From Beduinella massiliensis (GTDB lineage Bacteria > Bacillota > Clostridia > Christensenellales > Aristaeellaceae): a stretch of 64,000 nucleotides of DNA. The stretch's first letter is position 1. Each line of letters starts with the position of its first letter. The notes beneath the pieces are model-generated. The model was given only the letters and a program-made list of their open reading frames with translations, made no database searches and was not told the DNA's origin. The DNA is taken from assembly GCF_900199405.1 (NCBI RefSeq), contig NZ_LT963430.1, forward strand, positions 992,001 to 1,056,000, in the 5' to 3' direction. The position numbers were made by a program, and so were the translations under genes. Positions 1-7,130 of the stretch are shown piece after piece.

Positions 1-99
1 TTGCGCAAAGCGGCGCGCGGCCTCATCCGGCGAAAGACCGTCCTGGCCGGTGGAAAGCTCCGCGAGCACGTCCTTTGCTTCCTGGATTTCATAACGCAT
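1..99 (-). CDS. P-type cation-transporting ATPase, N-terminus only (runs off window)
   Basis: Thirty-three codons are visible, starting MRYEIQEAKD and ending at the window edge. The segment LSPDEAARRFAQ matches the cation-ATPase N-terminal domain that opens Ca2+/Mn2+ P-type pumps (typically ELSTGLSxEEAxxRL). A ribosome site (AAAGGGG) lies about 10 bases before the ATG. The gene sits directly behind a Mn2+ riboswitch, and P-type ATPases are known members of the yybP-ykoY regulon, so a manganese or calcium efflux pump is the best reading. Catalytic domains are outside the window; the assignment rests on a short N-terminus plus context. Confidence 0.6.
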   Translation of the reverse strand, partial: MRYEIQEAKDVLAELSTGQDGLSPDEAARRFAQ

Positions 100-134
100 G
101 ATGTAATACCCCTTTCTCAAAGGTGAGCTGGTGC

Positions 135-176
135 AAAAACAAAAGACCCCTGCACGGCTGAGAGCCGGCATGAGTC
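135..176 (-). terminator. Riboswitch expression-platform terminator
   Basis: On the minus strand an outer stem GACUC/GGGGUC and an inner stem CGGCU/AGCCG (loop CUC) are followed by UUUUGUUUUU. The 5' part overlaps the 3' strand of the aptamer's P1 helix, so aptamer folding and terminator folding exclude each other. This fits an ON switch in which Mn2+ binding prevents termination. Confidence 0.6.
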
Positions 177-267
177 TCATTCTTTCGACAAGCCAGCCCA
201 CGGGGATGCCCGCAAGCGCGATGTTGACCTGCCGCACGCCAGTTCGGCGCGGAACTACTCCCTCATG
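169..267 (-). promoter_or_regulatory. yybP-ykoY Mn2+-sensing riboswitch aptamer
   Basis: Minus-strand reading shows a P1 helix CAUGAG (262-267) with CUCAUG (169-174), followed at once by the conserved GGGAGUAG loop (255-262). The second conserved loop GUCAACAU lies at 221-228, and GAGAC follows on the 3' side. This is the yybP-ykoY consensus, which binds Mn2+ in the pocket between its two loops. It precedes a P-type ATPase start, as in several known manganese-export regulons. Covariance-model scoring was not possible here. Confidence 0.82.
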
Positions 268-285
268 GGATATTTTGTTTAGATG

Positions 286-314
286 ATTATAGCAATATGC
301 ACGCGGGGTGTCAA
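286..314 (-). promoter_or_regulatory. Sigma-A promoter of riboswitch/ATPase transcript
   Basis: Reading the minus strand, TTGACA (309-314) and TATAAT (286-291) are separated by exactly 17 bases: a perfect consensus promoter about 20 bases upstream of the aptamer. Confidence 0.85.
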
Positions 315-370
315 GGTTGCGGGAAAAAAGAAGCGGAGCGGTCAGTCCGCCTCCGCTGACCCGGCATCCC

Positions 371-400
371 TTGCGCATGCGGCATCAAATGCGGTATACT
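371..400 (+). promoter_or_regulatory. Candidate promoter of malic enzyme
   Basis: TTGCGC (371-376) and TATACT (395-400) with an 18-base spacer lie about 50 bases before the chosen start. Confidence 0.5.
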
Positions 401-448
401 GATACGGAAACAGATTCCGAACGTGATATGCAAAGGAGATGCGCCCTC

Positions 449-1621
449 ATGGACATCAAAGCGCGCGCGCTTGAGAAGCACTACGAATGGGCGGGCAAGC
501 TGGAAATCGTGCCCCGCTGCAAGGTTGAAAACAGCGAAGACCTGTCTCTTGCCTACACCCCCGGCGTGGCGGAGCCCTGCCTGGCGATCCGCGACGACTA
601 CGTCAAGTCCTTCACGCTCACCGGCAGGCACAACCTGGTCGCCGTGGTGACGGACGGCACGGCGGTGCTGGGCCTTGGGGATATCGGCCCCGAGGCGGGC
701 ATGCCCGTCATGGAGGGCAAGTGCGCGCTGTTCAAGGCGTTCGCGGGGGTGGACGCGTTCCCCATCTGCGTGCGCTCCAAGGACGTGGACGAGATCGTGC
801 GCACGGTCTACCTGATCTCCGGCAGTTTCGGCGGCATCAACCTGGAGGACATCGCCGCGCCGCGCTGCTTTGAAATCGAGCGCAGGCTCAAGGAAATCTG
901 CGACATCCCGGTTTTCCACGACGACCAGCACGGCACGGGCATCGTCGTGGCCGCCGCGCTGCTGAACGCGCTCAAGGTCGTGAAGAAGGAAATCGGCCAG
1001 GTGCGCGCCGTCATCAACGGCGCGGGCTCGGCGGGCATCGCCATCGGGCGGCACCTGCTGAAGCTGGGCGTGAAAGACCTCACGATGGTGGATCGCTGCG
1101 GCGTGATCGCGGAGGGCATGGAAGGGCTGAATCCCGCGCAGGAGCAGATGAGCCGCATCACGAACCCCGCGCGCCTGACCGGCACGCTGGCGGACGCGAT
1201 GCGCGGCGCGGACGTGTTCATCGGCGTGAGCGCGCCGGGCGTCGTCAGCGCGGAGATGGTCGCCTCGATGAACGCGGGGGCCATCGTCTTCCCGATGGCC
1301 AACCCCGTGCCGGAAATCTTCCCGGACGAGGCGAAGCGCGCGGGCGCGGCGGTCGTGGGCACGGGCCGCAGCGACTACCCGAACCAGATCAACAACGTGC
1401 TGGCGTTCCCGGGCATCTTCCGCGGCGCGCTGGACGTGCGCGCGCGGGACATCAACGACGAAATGAAGATGGCGGCGTCGCACGCCATCGCCGCGCTGGT
1501 GTCGGACGCGGAGCGCACGGCGGAGTACATTTTGCCCAAGGCTTTCGATCCGCGCGTGGGCAAGGCGGTCGCGGAGGCGGTCGCCCAGGCGGCGCGGGAG
1601 AGCGGCGTGGCCCGGATTTGA
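449..1621 (+). CDS. Malic enzyme (NAD(P)-dependent, oxaloacetate-decarboxylating)
   Basis: A 390-residue short-form bacterial malic enzyme, which converts malate to pyruvate and CO2 in the cytosol. The substrate motif [12 protein letters not shown] is near residues 33-44 (catalytic Tyr36), HDDQHGTG is near 156-163 for metal binding, and the dinucleotide loop INGAGSAG is near 187. I chose ATG 449 because AAAGGAG lies 10 bases upstream and the family begins near here; the frame is open back to 308, but that part overlaps the divergent promoter and lacks family similarity. The cofactor (NAD or NADP) cannot be fixed by eye. It is transcribed divergently from the P-type ATPase and is followed by a convergent small gene. 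Confidence 0.93.
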   Translation: MDIKARALEKHYEWAGKLEIVPRCKVENSEDLSLAYTPGVAEPCLAIRDDYVKSFTLTGRHNLVAVVTDGTAVLGLGDIGPEAGMPVMEGKCALFKAFAGVDAFPICVRSKDVDEIVRTVYLISGSFGGINLEDIAAPRCFEIERRLKEICDIPVFHDDQHGTGIVVAAALLNALKVVKKEIGQVRAVINGAGSAGIAIGRHLLKLGVKDLTMVDRCGVIAEGMEGLNPAQEQMSRITNPARLTGTLADAMRGADVFIGVSAPGVVSAEMVASMNAGAIVFPMANPVPEIFPDEAKRAGAAVVGTGRSDYPNQINNVLAFPGIFRGALDVRARDINDEMKMAASHAIAALVSDAERTAEYILPKAFDPRVGKAVAEAVAQAARESGVARI

Positions 1622-1680
1622 CGCAAGCGGCCCGGGAGGCCGCCGCCTTCCGAGCCGAAGCGTGCGGCCGCACCTTTTTC

Positions 1681-1709
1681 AAAAAGAGAAAGGAGGGCGT
1701 TTGCCCTCC
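1681..1709 (-). terminator. Intrinsic terminator of the 45-aa gene
   Basis: On the minus strand GGAGGGC/GCCCTCC with loop AAAC is followed by TTTCTCTTTTT. It lies 22 bases after the stop of the small minus-strand gene and may also stop convergent transcription from malic enzyme. Confidence 0.7.
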
Positions 1710-1730
1710 CCCGATGGATTCTTTTGTGCG

Positions 1731-1868
1731 TCAAGAGGCACGGCCGTCCATGCGCGCGATCATCAGGTCGATGTCCTCCGGATGATATTCCAGGGCGTCG
1801 TCGATCGCGGAGCCGTTCTCCTTTCCGGATACGGCGATATCGGGGCGCGTGTTTTTTTCATCGTTCAT
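1731..1868 (-). CDS. Small acidic protein, 45 aa, unknown function
   Basis: A 45-codon gene starting MNDEKNTRPD and ending IARMDGRAS. It is convincing despite its size because AGGAGG lies 9 bases before the ATG, a TATAAT lies at 1944-1949 on the same strand, and a clean intrinsic terminator follows. The composition is acidic, with a run EYHPEDIDLMIARMD that could form a helix. The leader between promoter and start carries a GCAGGCC/GGCCTGC hairpin (1889-1911) that could modulate translation. There is no signal peptide, membrane segment or recognised domain, so no function is assigned. It could be a small regulator or adaptor, but that is speculation. Confidence 0.62.
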   Translation of the reverse strand: MNDEKNTRPDIAVSGKENGSAIDDALEYHPEDIDLMIARMDGRAS

Positions 1869-1943
1869 CTGCTAAAACCTCCTCTTTCCGCAGGCCGGGG
1901 GATGGGGCCTGCGATGAGAATAAAACAACTCCCACCGCTTAGC

Positions 1944-1949
1944 ATTATA
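1944..1949 (-). promoter_or_regulatory. -10 element for the 45-aa gene
   Basis: Minus-strand TATAAT (with a preceding GG) about 75 bases before the start codon; no good -35 hexamer is evident 17 bases upstream. Confidence 0.45.
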
Positions 1950-2128
1950 CCGCAAAAGACCATAAAGAAGCTATGCGCAATTCTTACCAATGCGATGTAA
2001 AAAATCTAAATGGCGTTCTAAAAAAGCAGGAGGCGCCGGACCGGCGGAAATAAATCCGTTCGGCATGCGCTGAAAAGGCGGGAAGATGGTATAATGATCG
2101 AAGACCACCCTGGAAAGGAGCAGTTTCT

Positions 2129-2668
2129 TTGAAGATTCTCGTCAGCATGTGCCTGTTGGGCGTCCCCTGCCGCTACGACGGCAAGGCCTGCCCGAACGAG
2201 GCGGTCATCGCGCTTTCTAAGGAGCACACGCTGATTCCCGTGTGCCCTGAGCAGCTGGGCGGCCTTTGCACCCCGCGCATGCCTGCCGAGCGGCGCGGGA
2301 AGGGCGTGGTGACAAAGGATGGGCAGGACGTGACGCAGGCCTACCGCGCGGGCGCAGAGCAGGCGCTCGCGCTTTGCAGGCAGCTGGGCTGCACGCTGGC
2401 GGTGCTCAAGGAGCGAAGCCCCTCCTGCGGACGGGGCCGCGTCTACGACGGCGCGTTTTCCGGCACGCTGACGGAGGGGGACGGCGTGACCGCCGCGCTG
2501 CTGATGAAAAACGGCATTCCCGTGCTGGGCGAATCGGCCGTGGAGCGCGGCCTTAACCTCGCGTGCCCGTGCAGGCGGCTGTCCTGCGCGCGCTTCGGCG
2601 ACTGCGCGGCCTGCCGCGCCTACCACGAGAGCCATAAAAAGGGCGGGACGCCCTGTGATCGGAAGTGA
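2129..2668 (+). CDS. DUF523 family protein (TudS-like, putative Fe-S desulfidase)
   Basis: A 179-residue DUF523 protein. The family includes 2-thiouracil desulfidase TudS, which uses a [4Fe-4S] cluster on conserved cysteines to remove sulfur. Visible hallmarks are the N-terminal VSMCLLGVPCRYDG (Cys8, Cys14), VCPEQLGGL and KERSPSCG. A cysteine-rich tail (CPCRRLSCARFGDCAAC) is present beyond the core and might bind an additional metal. The start is TTG at 2129, supported by AAAGGAG eight bases upstream and by a TATAAT at about 2090. The stop overlaps the following acetyltransferase region, suggesting co-transcription. The physiological substrate is unknown; desulfidase activity is inferred from the family. 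Confidence 0.85.
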   Translation: MKILVSMCLLGVPCRYDGKACPNEAVIALSKEHTLIPVCPEQLGGLCTPRMPAERRGKGVVTKDGQDVTQAYRAGAEQALALCRQLGCTLAVLKERSPSCGRGRVYDGAFSGTLTEGDGVTAALLMKNGIPVLGESAVERGLNLACPCRRLSCARFGDCAACRAYHESHKKGGTPCDRK

Positions 2669-2675
2669 AAAGCGC

Positions 2676-3522
2676 ATGCGCCTTGAAATCGGGTATCTTG
2701 AGGACGGCCGCCTGCGCGCGGGCCTGAACGCGCTGACGCGGGCGATTTACGGGTTCGACTTTGAAGCCTGGTATCGCGGCGGGTTCGCGGACGGAACCTA
2801 CATTCCCTTTACGTTCTTTGAAGGGGATGAAGCGGTGGCGAACGTCTCCGTGAGCGAGCTGACGTTTCGGCTGGACGGCGGGGCGCTGCGCCTCGCGCAG
2901 ATCGGCACGGTGATGACGGCGCGCAGCGCGCGCGGACGCGGGCTGTCGCGCGCGCTGATGGAGGCGGCGCTAAAGCGCTGCGCGGGACGCTTTGACGGCG
3001 TCTACCTCTTTGCAAACGACAGCGTGCTGGACTTTTTATCCCAGGTTCGGCTTTGAACGCGCGCAGGAAACGGCGTACAGCTTCGCGGCCGGGCGGCGCA
3101 CGGGCGGCGCGCGCAAGCTCTCCATGGACGACCCGGCGCAGGTGCAGCGCGTGGCATGGGCGATGCGCACGGGCGGGGAGCAGGCGCGGCTGTCGCTTTC
3201 ACATCCCGCCGCGCTGGGCATGTTCTACGCCGCCGGATTCATGCGCGACTGCGTCTACGAGCTTGAGAGCGGGCAGATCGCGGTCGCGGACTTCGCGGAG
3301 GACGCCCTCGAGCTCAGCGCCCTTTACGGCGAGGGGCTTTCGGTGCGGGAGGCGGCGGCCTGTCTCGCGCGGGCGGACGGCGAGCGGGTGCGGCTCGGCT
3401 TTACGCCCAATGCGGCGGAGGGGATGGCCCAAAGGCCGCTGCGGGAGGAGGACACGACGCTTTTCGTGCGCGGATTCCGGCTGCCTGAGGGCGTGCGTTT
3501 TCCGGCGCTGTCGCACGCATGA
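2676..3522 (+). pseudogene. GNAT-type acetyltransferase split by a single-base frameshift
   Basis: Two consecutive frames together make one ~280-residue protein. The first (from ATG 2676, or GTG 2655 inside the DUF523 end) carries VMTARSARGRGLSRALMEAA, the acetyl-CoA loop of GNAT enzymes. The second continues with YPRFGFERAQETAY, the usual C-terminal GNAT motif. The join falls in a run of five T at 3033-3037; removing one T restores DFYPRFGF, so the sequence has one extra T. It may be a sequencing error, a pseudogene or a homopolymer-based switch. As written, the first frame stops at 3056. The substrate is unknown. Confidence 0.8.
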
Positions 3523-3533
3523 CGGGCGAGATA

Positions 3534-3571
3534 AAAAGGGGCTCCGGCGGTTTCCTGCCGGAACTCCTTTT
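3534..3571. terminator. Bidirectional intrinsic terminator
   Basis: The stem GGGGCTCCGGC/GCCGGAACTCC is flanked by AAAA and TTTT, so both strands end in a U-run. It separates the convergent acetyltransferase and solute-binding genes. Confidence 0.8.
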
Positions 3572-3574
3572 GAG

Positions 3575-5755
3575 TTACCCGATCTGTTCCAACTGCGCCA
3601 TGCGCAGCTTCTGCTGCAGCTGGCGGATAAAGCCGTCCGCGTCGATCTGGCCGGTCAGGTAGCGCTTGAGCAAATCCTGCGCGTAATCGCTCCCGATCGC
3701 GCTGACGGGGGAGAGCGTCAGCTTATCCGCGATGCTGCGGTACGCTTCGATGTCTTCAGGGGAGATGGCGTAGCGATATTTCCGGGTGTAGGCGAGCTGT
3801 TCGCGCAGCACCGCCGCGCTTTCCTCGTCGCCGCGCTCCTCCGCCTCCTTGAGGGACGCCTCGCCCTCCCGGATGTTTTCCAGCATGTTCGGGTTTTCAA
3901 CCGGGTCGTTCACGTCCGGCAGCAGCGTGCGCTCGAGGCCGTCGCCCAGGTTGCCTGCGACCGTCTCCAGGTAGGAGAGGGCGAGGTCCGCGTTTTTGCT
4001 GGAGGCGTTCACGACGTACACCTCCATGTACGCTTCCAGCAGCGCGGGCGCGTCCTCTGCGAGGGGCAGCAGCAGCGGCTTGTAGCCCTGGTCGAGGTTG
4101 TAATCCATGAGGTAGGCCGAGTAGTAGAAGTCGAACAGGGCGGTGGGCTTGGCGGAATCGTCGAAGATCGTGTAAGAGCGGGACACGCCCGAGGTTACGT
4201 CGAAGATGGATTCGGCCAGCTCCGGCAGGTTCGCGCTTTCCAGCGCGGCCAGCAGCTCGCGGAAGAGGGGGGTATCGAATGTGATTTCCTCGCCGCGGAG
4301 CCTGAGCATCGCCTCGTACTGCGAGAGCATCCGGTCGAAGAAGAGCAGCTTGGCCTCAGACATGTCGAGCGTGTCCGTGAACAGGGAAAGCGAGGGGTGC
4401 TCCTCCGCAAATTCGTCGTCCCAGCGGCCCACGAATTCGAGGAACTCCGGCAGCGTCTTCGGCAGGTCGTCCTCTGTGAGGCCGAGCTGTTCGAGCACAT
4501 AAGGGCTGTAGCCCAGGGTCTGCGCGTATATCGTGGAGGGCATGGCGTAGATCTTGCCGTCCTGCATCAGGCCCTCGGCGAGGGCGGGATACATCCGCTC
4601 CACCAGCGAACGGACGGTCTCGTTCTGCGTCAGGTCGGCCAGATAGCCCTTCTCAATCAGCGGAGCGTACAGCGAGCTGCTGACCGGCAGCACGTACAGG
4701 TCCGCACCGTCGCCGCCGACCATCGCGCGCATCACATCGTCCGCGGAGCTGAGAACCGGCGTGAAGAGCACAGGAACCTCCGGATGCTCCCGGACGAACG
4801 CGCGGTAGGCGCTGTCCGAGCTGCCGCCGCTGATGCGCAGCGTGCGGCTGGGCTTGTACTGCGGGTCCGCGTTGCGCACCGTCAGCACGCCGTAGTCCAG
4901 AGAGGCGAAGAGGCCGCCCTCCAAAATCGCGGTCTGCGGCTGGCGGTCTGCGGAGGTCAGGCTGACGTAGGGGGCGTTGGAGGGAATGTAGGCCACGCAC
5001 TCCGTCATCTCCCCGACGCGGCCGCGATGCAGCTCGCTCGCGCTCAGACAATAGAAATAGCCGTTCGCCGCGTCGTAGATGAGGCCTGCGGCGTTGTCCG
5101 GCAGCGGGCCCACGTCCTCGGCCCTTCCGGCCGCGGGGTCGATCACCATCAGGCGGCTTCTGCTGCCCTCGGCCGCGTACGGGTCGTAGGTGGAGCCGAG
5201 CAGCTTTCCGTCCTGATAGGGCGTCACGCTGACCAGGCGCTTCACGCCGGTCGCGGTGCGCGCGCCGGTTGCGAGGTCGAAGCGCAGGAGCGAGGCGGTC
5301 AGGTAATCGTCGCCCGTCAGCAGCAGCGTGGCGCTGCCGTCCGCGACGAGCAGCGAGGAAACCTCTGCCGCGAAGGTGTAGCCGTCCATCGTCATGCCCA
5401 GGCCGTCCCAGTCGAGCTGGCACAGGAGGGTCAGACCGCCGGTCGTCAGATCCCAGGTGTAGAGCGCGCCGGTCGTCTTATCGAGCGCGTAAAGCGTCGT
5501 GCCGTCGCCGTAGATCAGCGCGTCGTAGCCGCCGCCCAGTTCCTTCGGCGCGGGGAAGAGCAGGGCCGAGCTGCCGTCGGCGCCGATCCGTTCAAGCCCC
5601 TTGGACGTGAGCACGAGGGCCCCGCCCTGCCAGCCGGTCAGCGCCTCGCCATCGGAGGAATCGGAGTAGAACTGCGCGTCGCCTGGCGCGGCCAGCGCGG
5701 CGGTGGAAAACAGCGTGAGCACGCACAGAAGGAGGCAAAGGCATTTGGTTTTCAT
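3575..5755 (-). CDS. Exported two-part protein: propeller-like region plus solute-binding-like region
   Basis: A 726-residue protein with an N-terminal signal peptide (hydrophobic run ending ALAAPGDA; no lipobox cysteine). Residues ~30-305 hold repeated aromatic/Gly-Asp strands (e.g. YALDKTTGALYTWDLTTGG) that look like a beta-propeller. From ~residue 310 onward the sequence resembles an extracellular family-1 solute-binding protein (SDSAYRAFVREHPEV, DGKIYAMPSTIYAQTLGYS, later LSYLETVAGNL). No transporter permeases adjoin it, so its partner is unknown; it could sense or bind a ligand at the cell surface. A coiled, charged stretch near residues 620-650 may be a linker. GAGAGGTG precedes the ATG. 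Domain boundaries are visual estimates. Confidence 0.7.
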   Translation of the reverse strand: MKTKCLCLLLCVLTLFSTAALAAPGDAQFYSDSSDGEALTGWQGGALVLTSKGLERIGADGSSALLFPAPKELGGGYDALIYGDGTTLYALDKTTGALYTWDLTTGGLTLLCQLDWDGLGMTMDGYTFAAEVSSLLVADGSATLLLTGDDYLTASLLRFDLATGARTATGVKRLVSVTPYQDGKLLGSTYDPYAAEGSRSRLMVIDPAAGRAEDVGPLPDNAAGLIYDAANGYFYCLSASELHRGRVGEMTECVAYIPSNAPYVSLTSADRQPQTAILEGGLFASLDYGVLTVRNADPQYKPSRTLRISGGSSDSAYRAFVREHPEVPVLFTPVLSSADDVMRAMVGGDGADLYVLPVSSSLYAPLIEKGYLADLTQNETVRSLVERMYPALAEGLMQDGKIYAMPSTIYAQTLGYSPYVLEQLGLTEDDLPKTLPEFLEFVGRWDDEFAEEHPSLSLFTDTLDMSEAKLLFFDRMLSQYEAMLRLRGEEITFDTPLFRELLAALESANLPELAESIFDVTSGVSRSYTIFDDSAKPTALFDFYYSAYLMDYNLDQGYKPLLLPLAEDAPALLEAYMEVYVVNASSKNADLALSYLETVAGNLGDGLERTLLPDVNDPVENPNMLENIREGEASLKEAEERGDEESAAVLREQLAYTRKYRYAISPEDIEAYRSIADKLTLSPVSAIGSDYAQDLLKRYLTGQIDADGFIRQLQQKLRMAQLEQIG

Positions 5756-5770
5756 AGAGCACCTCTCAGA

Positions 5771-5791
5771 CTATTGGAATAGTAAGCTTAC
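5771..5791 (-). promoter_or_regulatory. Possible operator dyads just after the transcription start
   Basis: CTATTGGAATAG (5771-5782) and the perfect palindrome GTAAGCTTAC (5782-5791) abut, immediately downstream of the promoter's -10 hexamer. The position suits a repressor site; the protein is unknown. Confidence 0.4.
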
Positions 5792-5798
5792 GAGGGAT

Positions 5799-5827
5799 AT
5801 ACTATCACGGTAGTCATCTGGTGTCAA
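5799..5827 (-). promoter_or_regulatory. Promoter of the propeller/solute-binding gene
   Basis: Minus strand TTGACA (5822-5827), 17-base spacer, TAGTAT (5799-5804). Confidence 0.78.
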
Positions 5828-5928
5828 GGCATTCACAGAAAGTTCATATTTGACCGGGAGCGGCGTACGCGGCAGGAAATCGCGCTTTTAGGCCGAATCC
5901 TCAGGCGATATAGAAAGGGAGCGAGACG

Positions 5929-6399
5929 GTGGAAATTGAAATCGTGCCGGTGACGGCGCAAAATCGGGCGCAGGCGCTCGCGATGGGCGTCGGCCCCGGA
6001 CAGGAGGGCACGGTGGAGCCTGTGGCGGAGTGCCTGCGCGAGGCGGAACAGGTCGCGTGCTGGCGGCCCGTGCTGCTGCGCTGCGAGGACGAGGCTGTGG
6101 GCTTTGCGATGTACGGCCATTGGGCGCGCGAAGACCGCGTGTGGCTCGACCGGTTCCTCATCGACGCGCCCCGGCAGGGGCAGGGGCTGGCGAAGGCGTG
6201 CTTGGGGCCGCTGCTCTCGCGCATCGAGGCGGAGTACGGCTGCCAGCGCATCTACCTGAGCGTGGTGGAGGGAAACCGGATCGCAGAGCGGCTGTACGAA
6301 CGCTTCGGCTTTGCGCGAAACGGCGAGCGCGATATACACGGCGAGCACGTGATGGTGCGGGAAAGCGCAGGCCTGGACGCGCTTGCAAAAGGGCGGTAA
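5929..6399 (+). CDS. GNAT family N-acetyltransferase
   Basis: A 156-residue single-domain GNAT enzyme transferring an acetyl group from acetyl-CoA to an unknown amine. The acetyl-CoA loop is DAPRQGQGLAKACLGPLL (QGQGLA being the Q/RxxGxG/A signature), and the C-terminal strand is NRIAERLYERFGFARNGE, a standard GNAT ending. The start is GTG 5929, 9 bases after a GGGAG ribosome site. The last 17 bases contain the promoter of the downstream MarR gene, so the two are at least partly independently transcribed. No substrate can be inferred. Confidence 0.88.
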   Translation: MEIEIVPVTAQNRAQALAMGVGPGQEGTVEPVAECLREAEQVACWRPVLLRCEDEAVGFAMYGHWAREDRVWLDRFLIDAPRQGQGLAKACLGPLLSRIEAEYGCQRIYLSVVEGNRIAERLYERFGFARNGERDIHGEHVMVRESAGLDALAKGR

Positions 6400-6411
6400 A
6401 GAGGATATACT
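6383..6411 (+). promoter_or_regulatory. Promoter of MarR gene inside the GNAT 3' end
   Basis: TTGCAA (6383-6388), 17-base spacer, TATACT (6406-6411). Confidence 0.65.
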
Positions 6412-6531
6412 GAGAGAAGGATGTCCCGGCGCGGCCGGGCAAGGTGAAGGGGGCCCACGGGAAGCGCCGCGTGCGGCGTATTCCTTGCCGGAGGACGCTC
6501 TCCGCGATCGCGTACAAAGGAGGTACCGTCG

Positions 6532-6948
6532 ATGCCGAAGGTTCATTCGCCGCAGCGCTTTGTCGCCTTTGCGGACGAGATCCGTCAGTTTTACCGGGTG
6601 GAGAGCGAACAGCTTTTAAAGCTGGGCGTGCGCGCCACGCACTGCACGATGCTGCATTACCTTATCGACCACCCCGGCATGATCCAGCAGGAGCTGGCCG
6701 AAATTTACGGCGCGTCCCGCTCGACCATGAGCGGAATGCTCAGCGACATGGAAGCGTGCGGCCTCATCGAGCGGCGCGCCGATCCGGAAAACCGGCGCTG
6801 TGTACGCGTGTTCCTGACGGATCACGGCCTCGCGCTGGCGCAGGAGATTCGCGCGGCGTTCTGGAGCTACTGCGAGCGGCTGCTTTCCGATTTCACACAG
6901 GAAGAAGTGGATCAGCTCGAGGGTTTTCTCGAAAAGCTCCGGCGGTAG
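6532..6948 (+). CDS. MarR family transcriptional regulator
   Basis: A 138-residue winged-helix regulator. The DNA-binding core runs from about residue 40 to 105, with MIQQELAEIYGASRSTMSGM as recognition helix region and RRADPENRRCVRVFLTDHG as the wing. AAAGGAGG precedes the ATG by 8 bases. There is a 120-base leader from its promoter with GC-rich dyads. It is followed by a strong terminator and no co-directional gene, so its targets are not evident; self-regulation is typical of the family. Ligand unknown. Confidence 0.9.
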   Translation: MPKVHSPQRFVAFADEIRQFYRVESEQLLKLGVRATHCTMLHYLIDHPGMIQQELAEIYGASRSTMSGMLSDMEACGLIERRADPENRRCVRVFLTDHGLALAQEIRAAFWSYCERLLSDFTQEEVDQLEGFLEKLRR

Positions 6949-6995
6949 GCGGCGAAGCGGGGGCCGATGCGTTTAGAAGGAAAAACGGAATGCTG

Positions 6996-7038
6996 AAAAG
7001 GGACGGTACCGGGGTGAAGCCCGGTTTCCGTCCCTTTT
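6996..7038. terminator. Bidirectional intrinsic terminator
   Basis: A long stem AAAAGGGACGG...CCGTCCCTTTT, extended inside by CCGGG/CCCGG, followed by TTTT on either strand; it lies between the convergent MarR and wall-protein genes. Confidence 0.85.
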
Positions 7039-7130
7039 GGGGTCCGCTAAAGAGGCGCGATGCCGTGTGAGGGAGGAGAGCGGGCGGGCTTTGCGCCCGC
7101 CCGCTCCAGGCCCCCGCGTGCCAGGCTGCG

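Noticed and set aside
3053-5782. 909-codon plus-strand frame opposite the propeller/solute-binding gene
   Set aside because: No ribosome site or family features; it mirrors a GC-rich gene with a signal peptide, promoter and ribosome site on the other strand.
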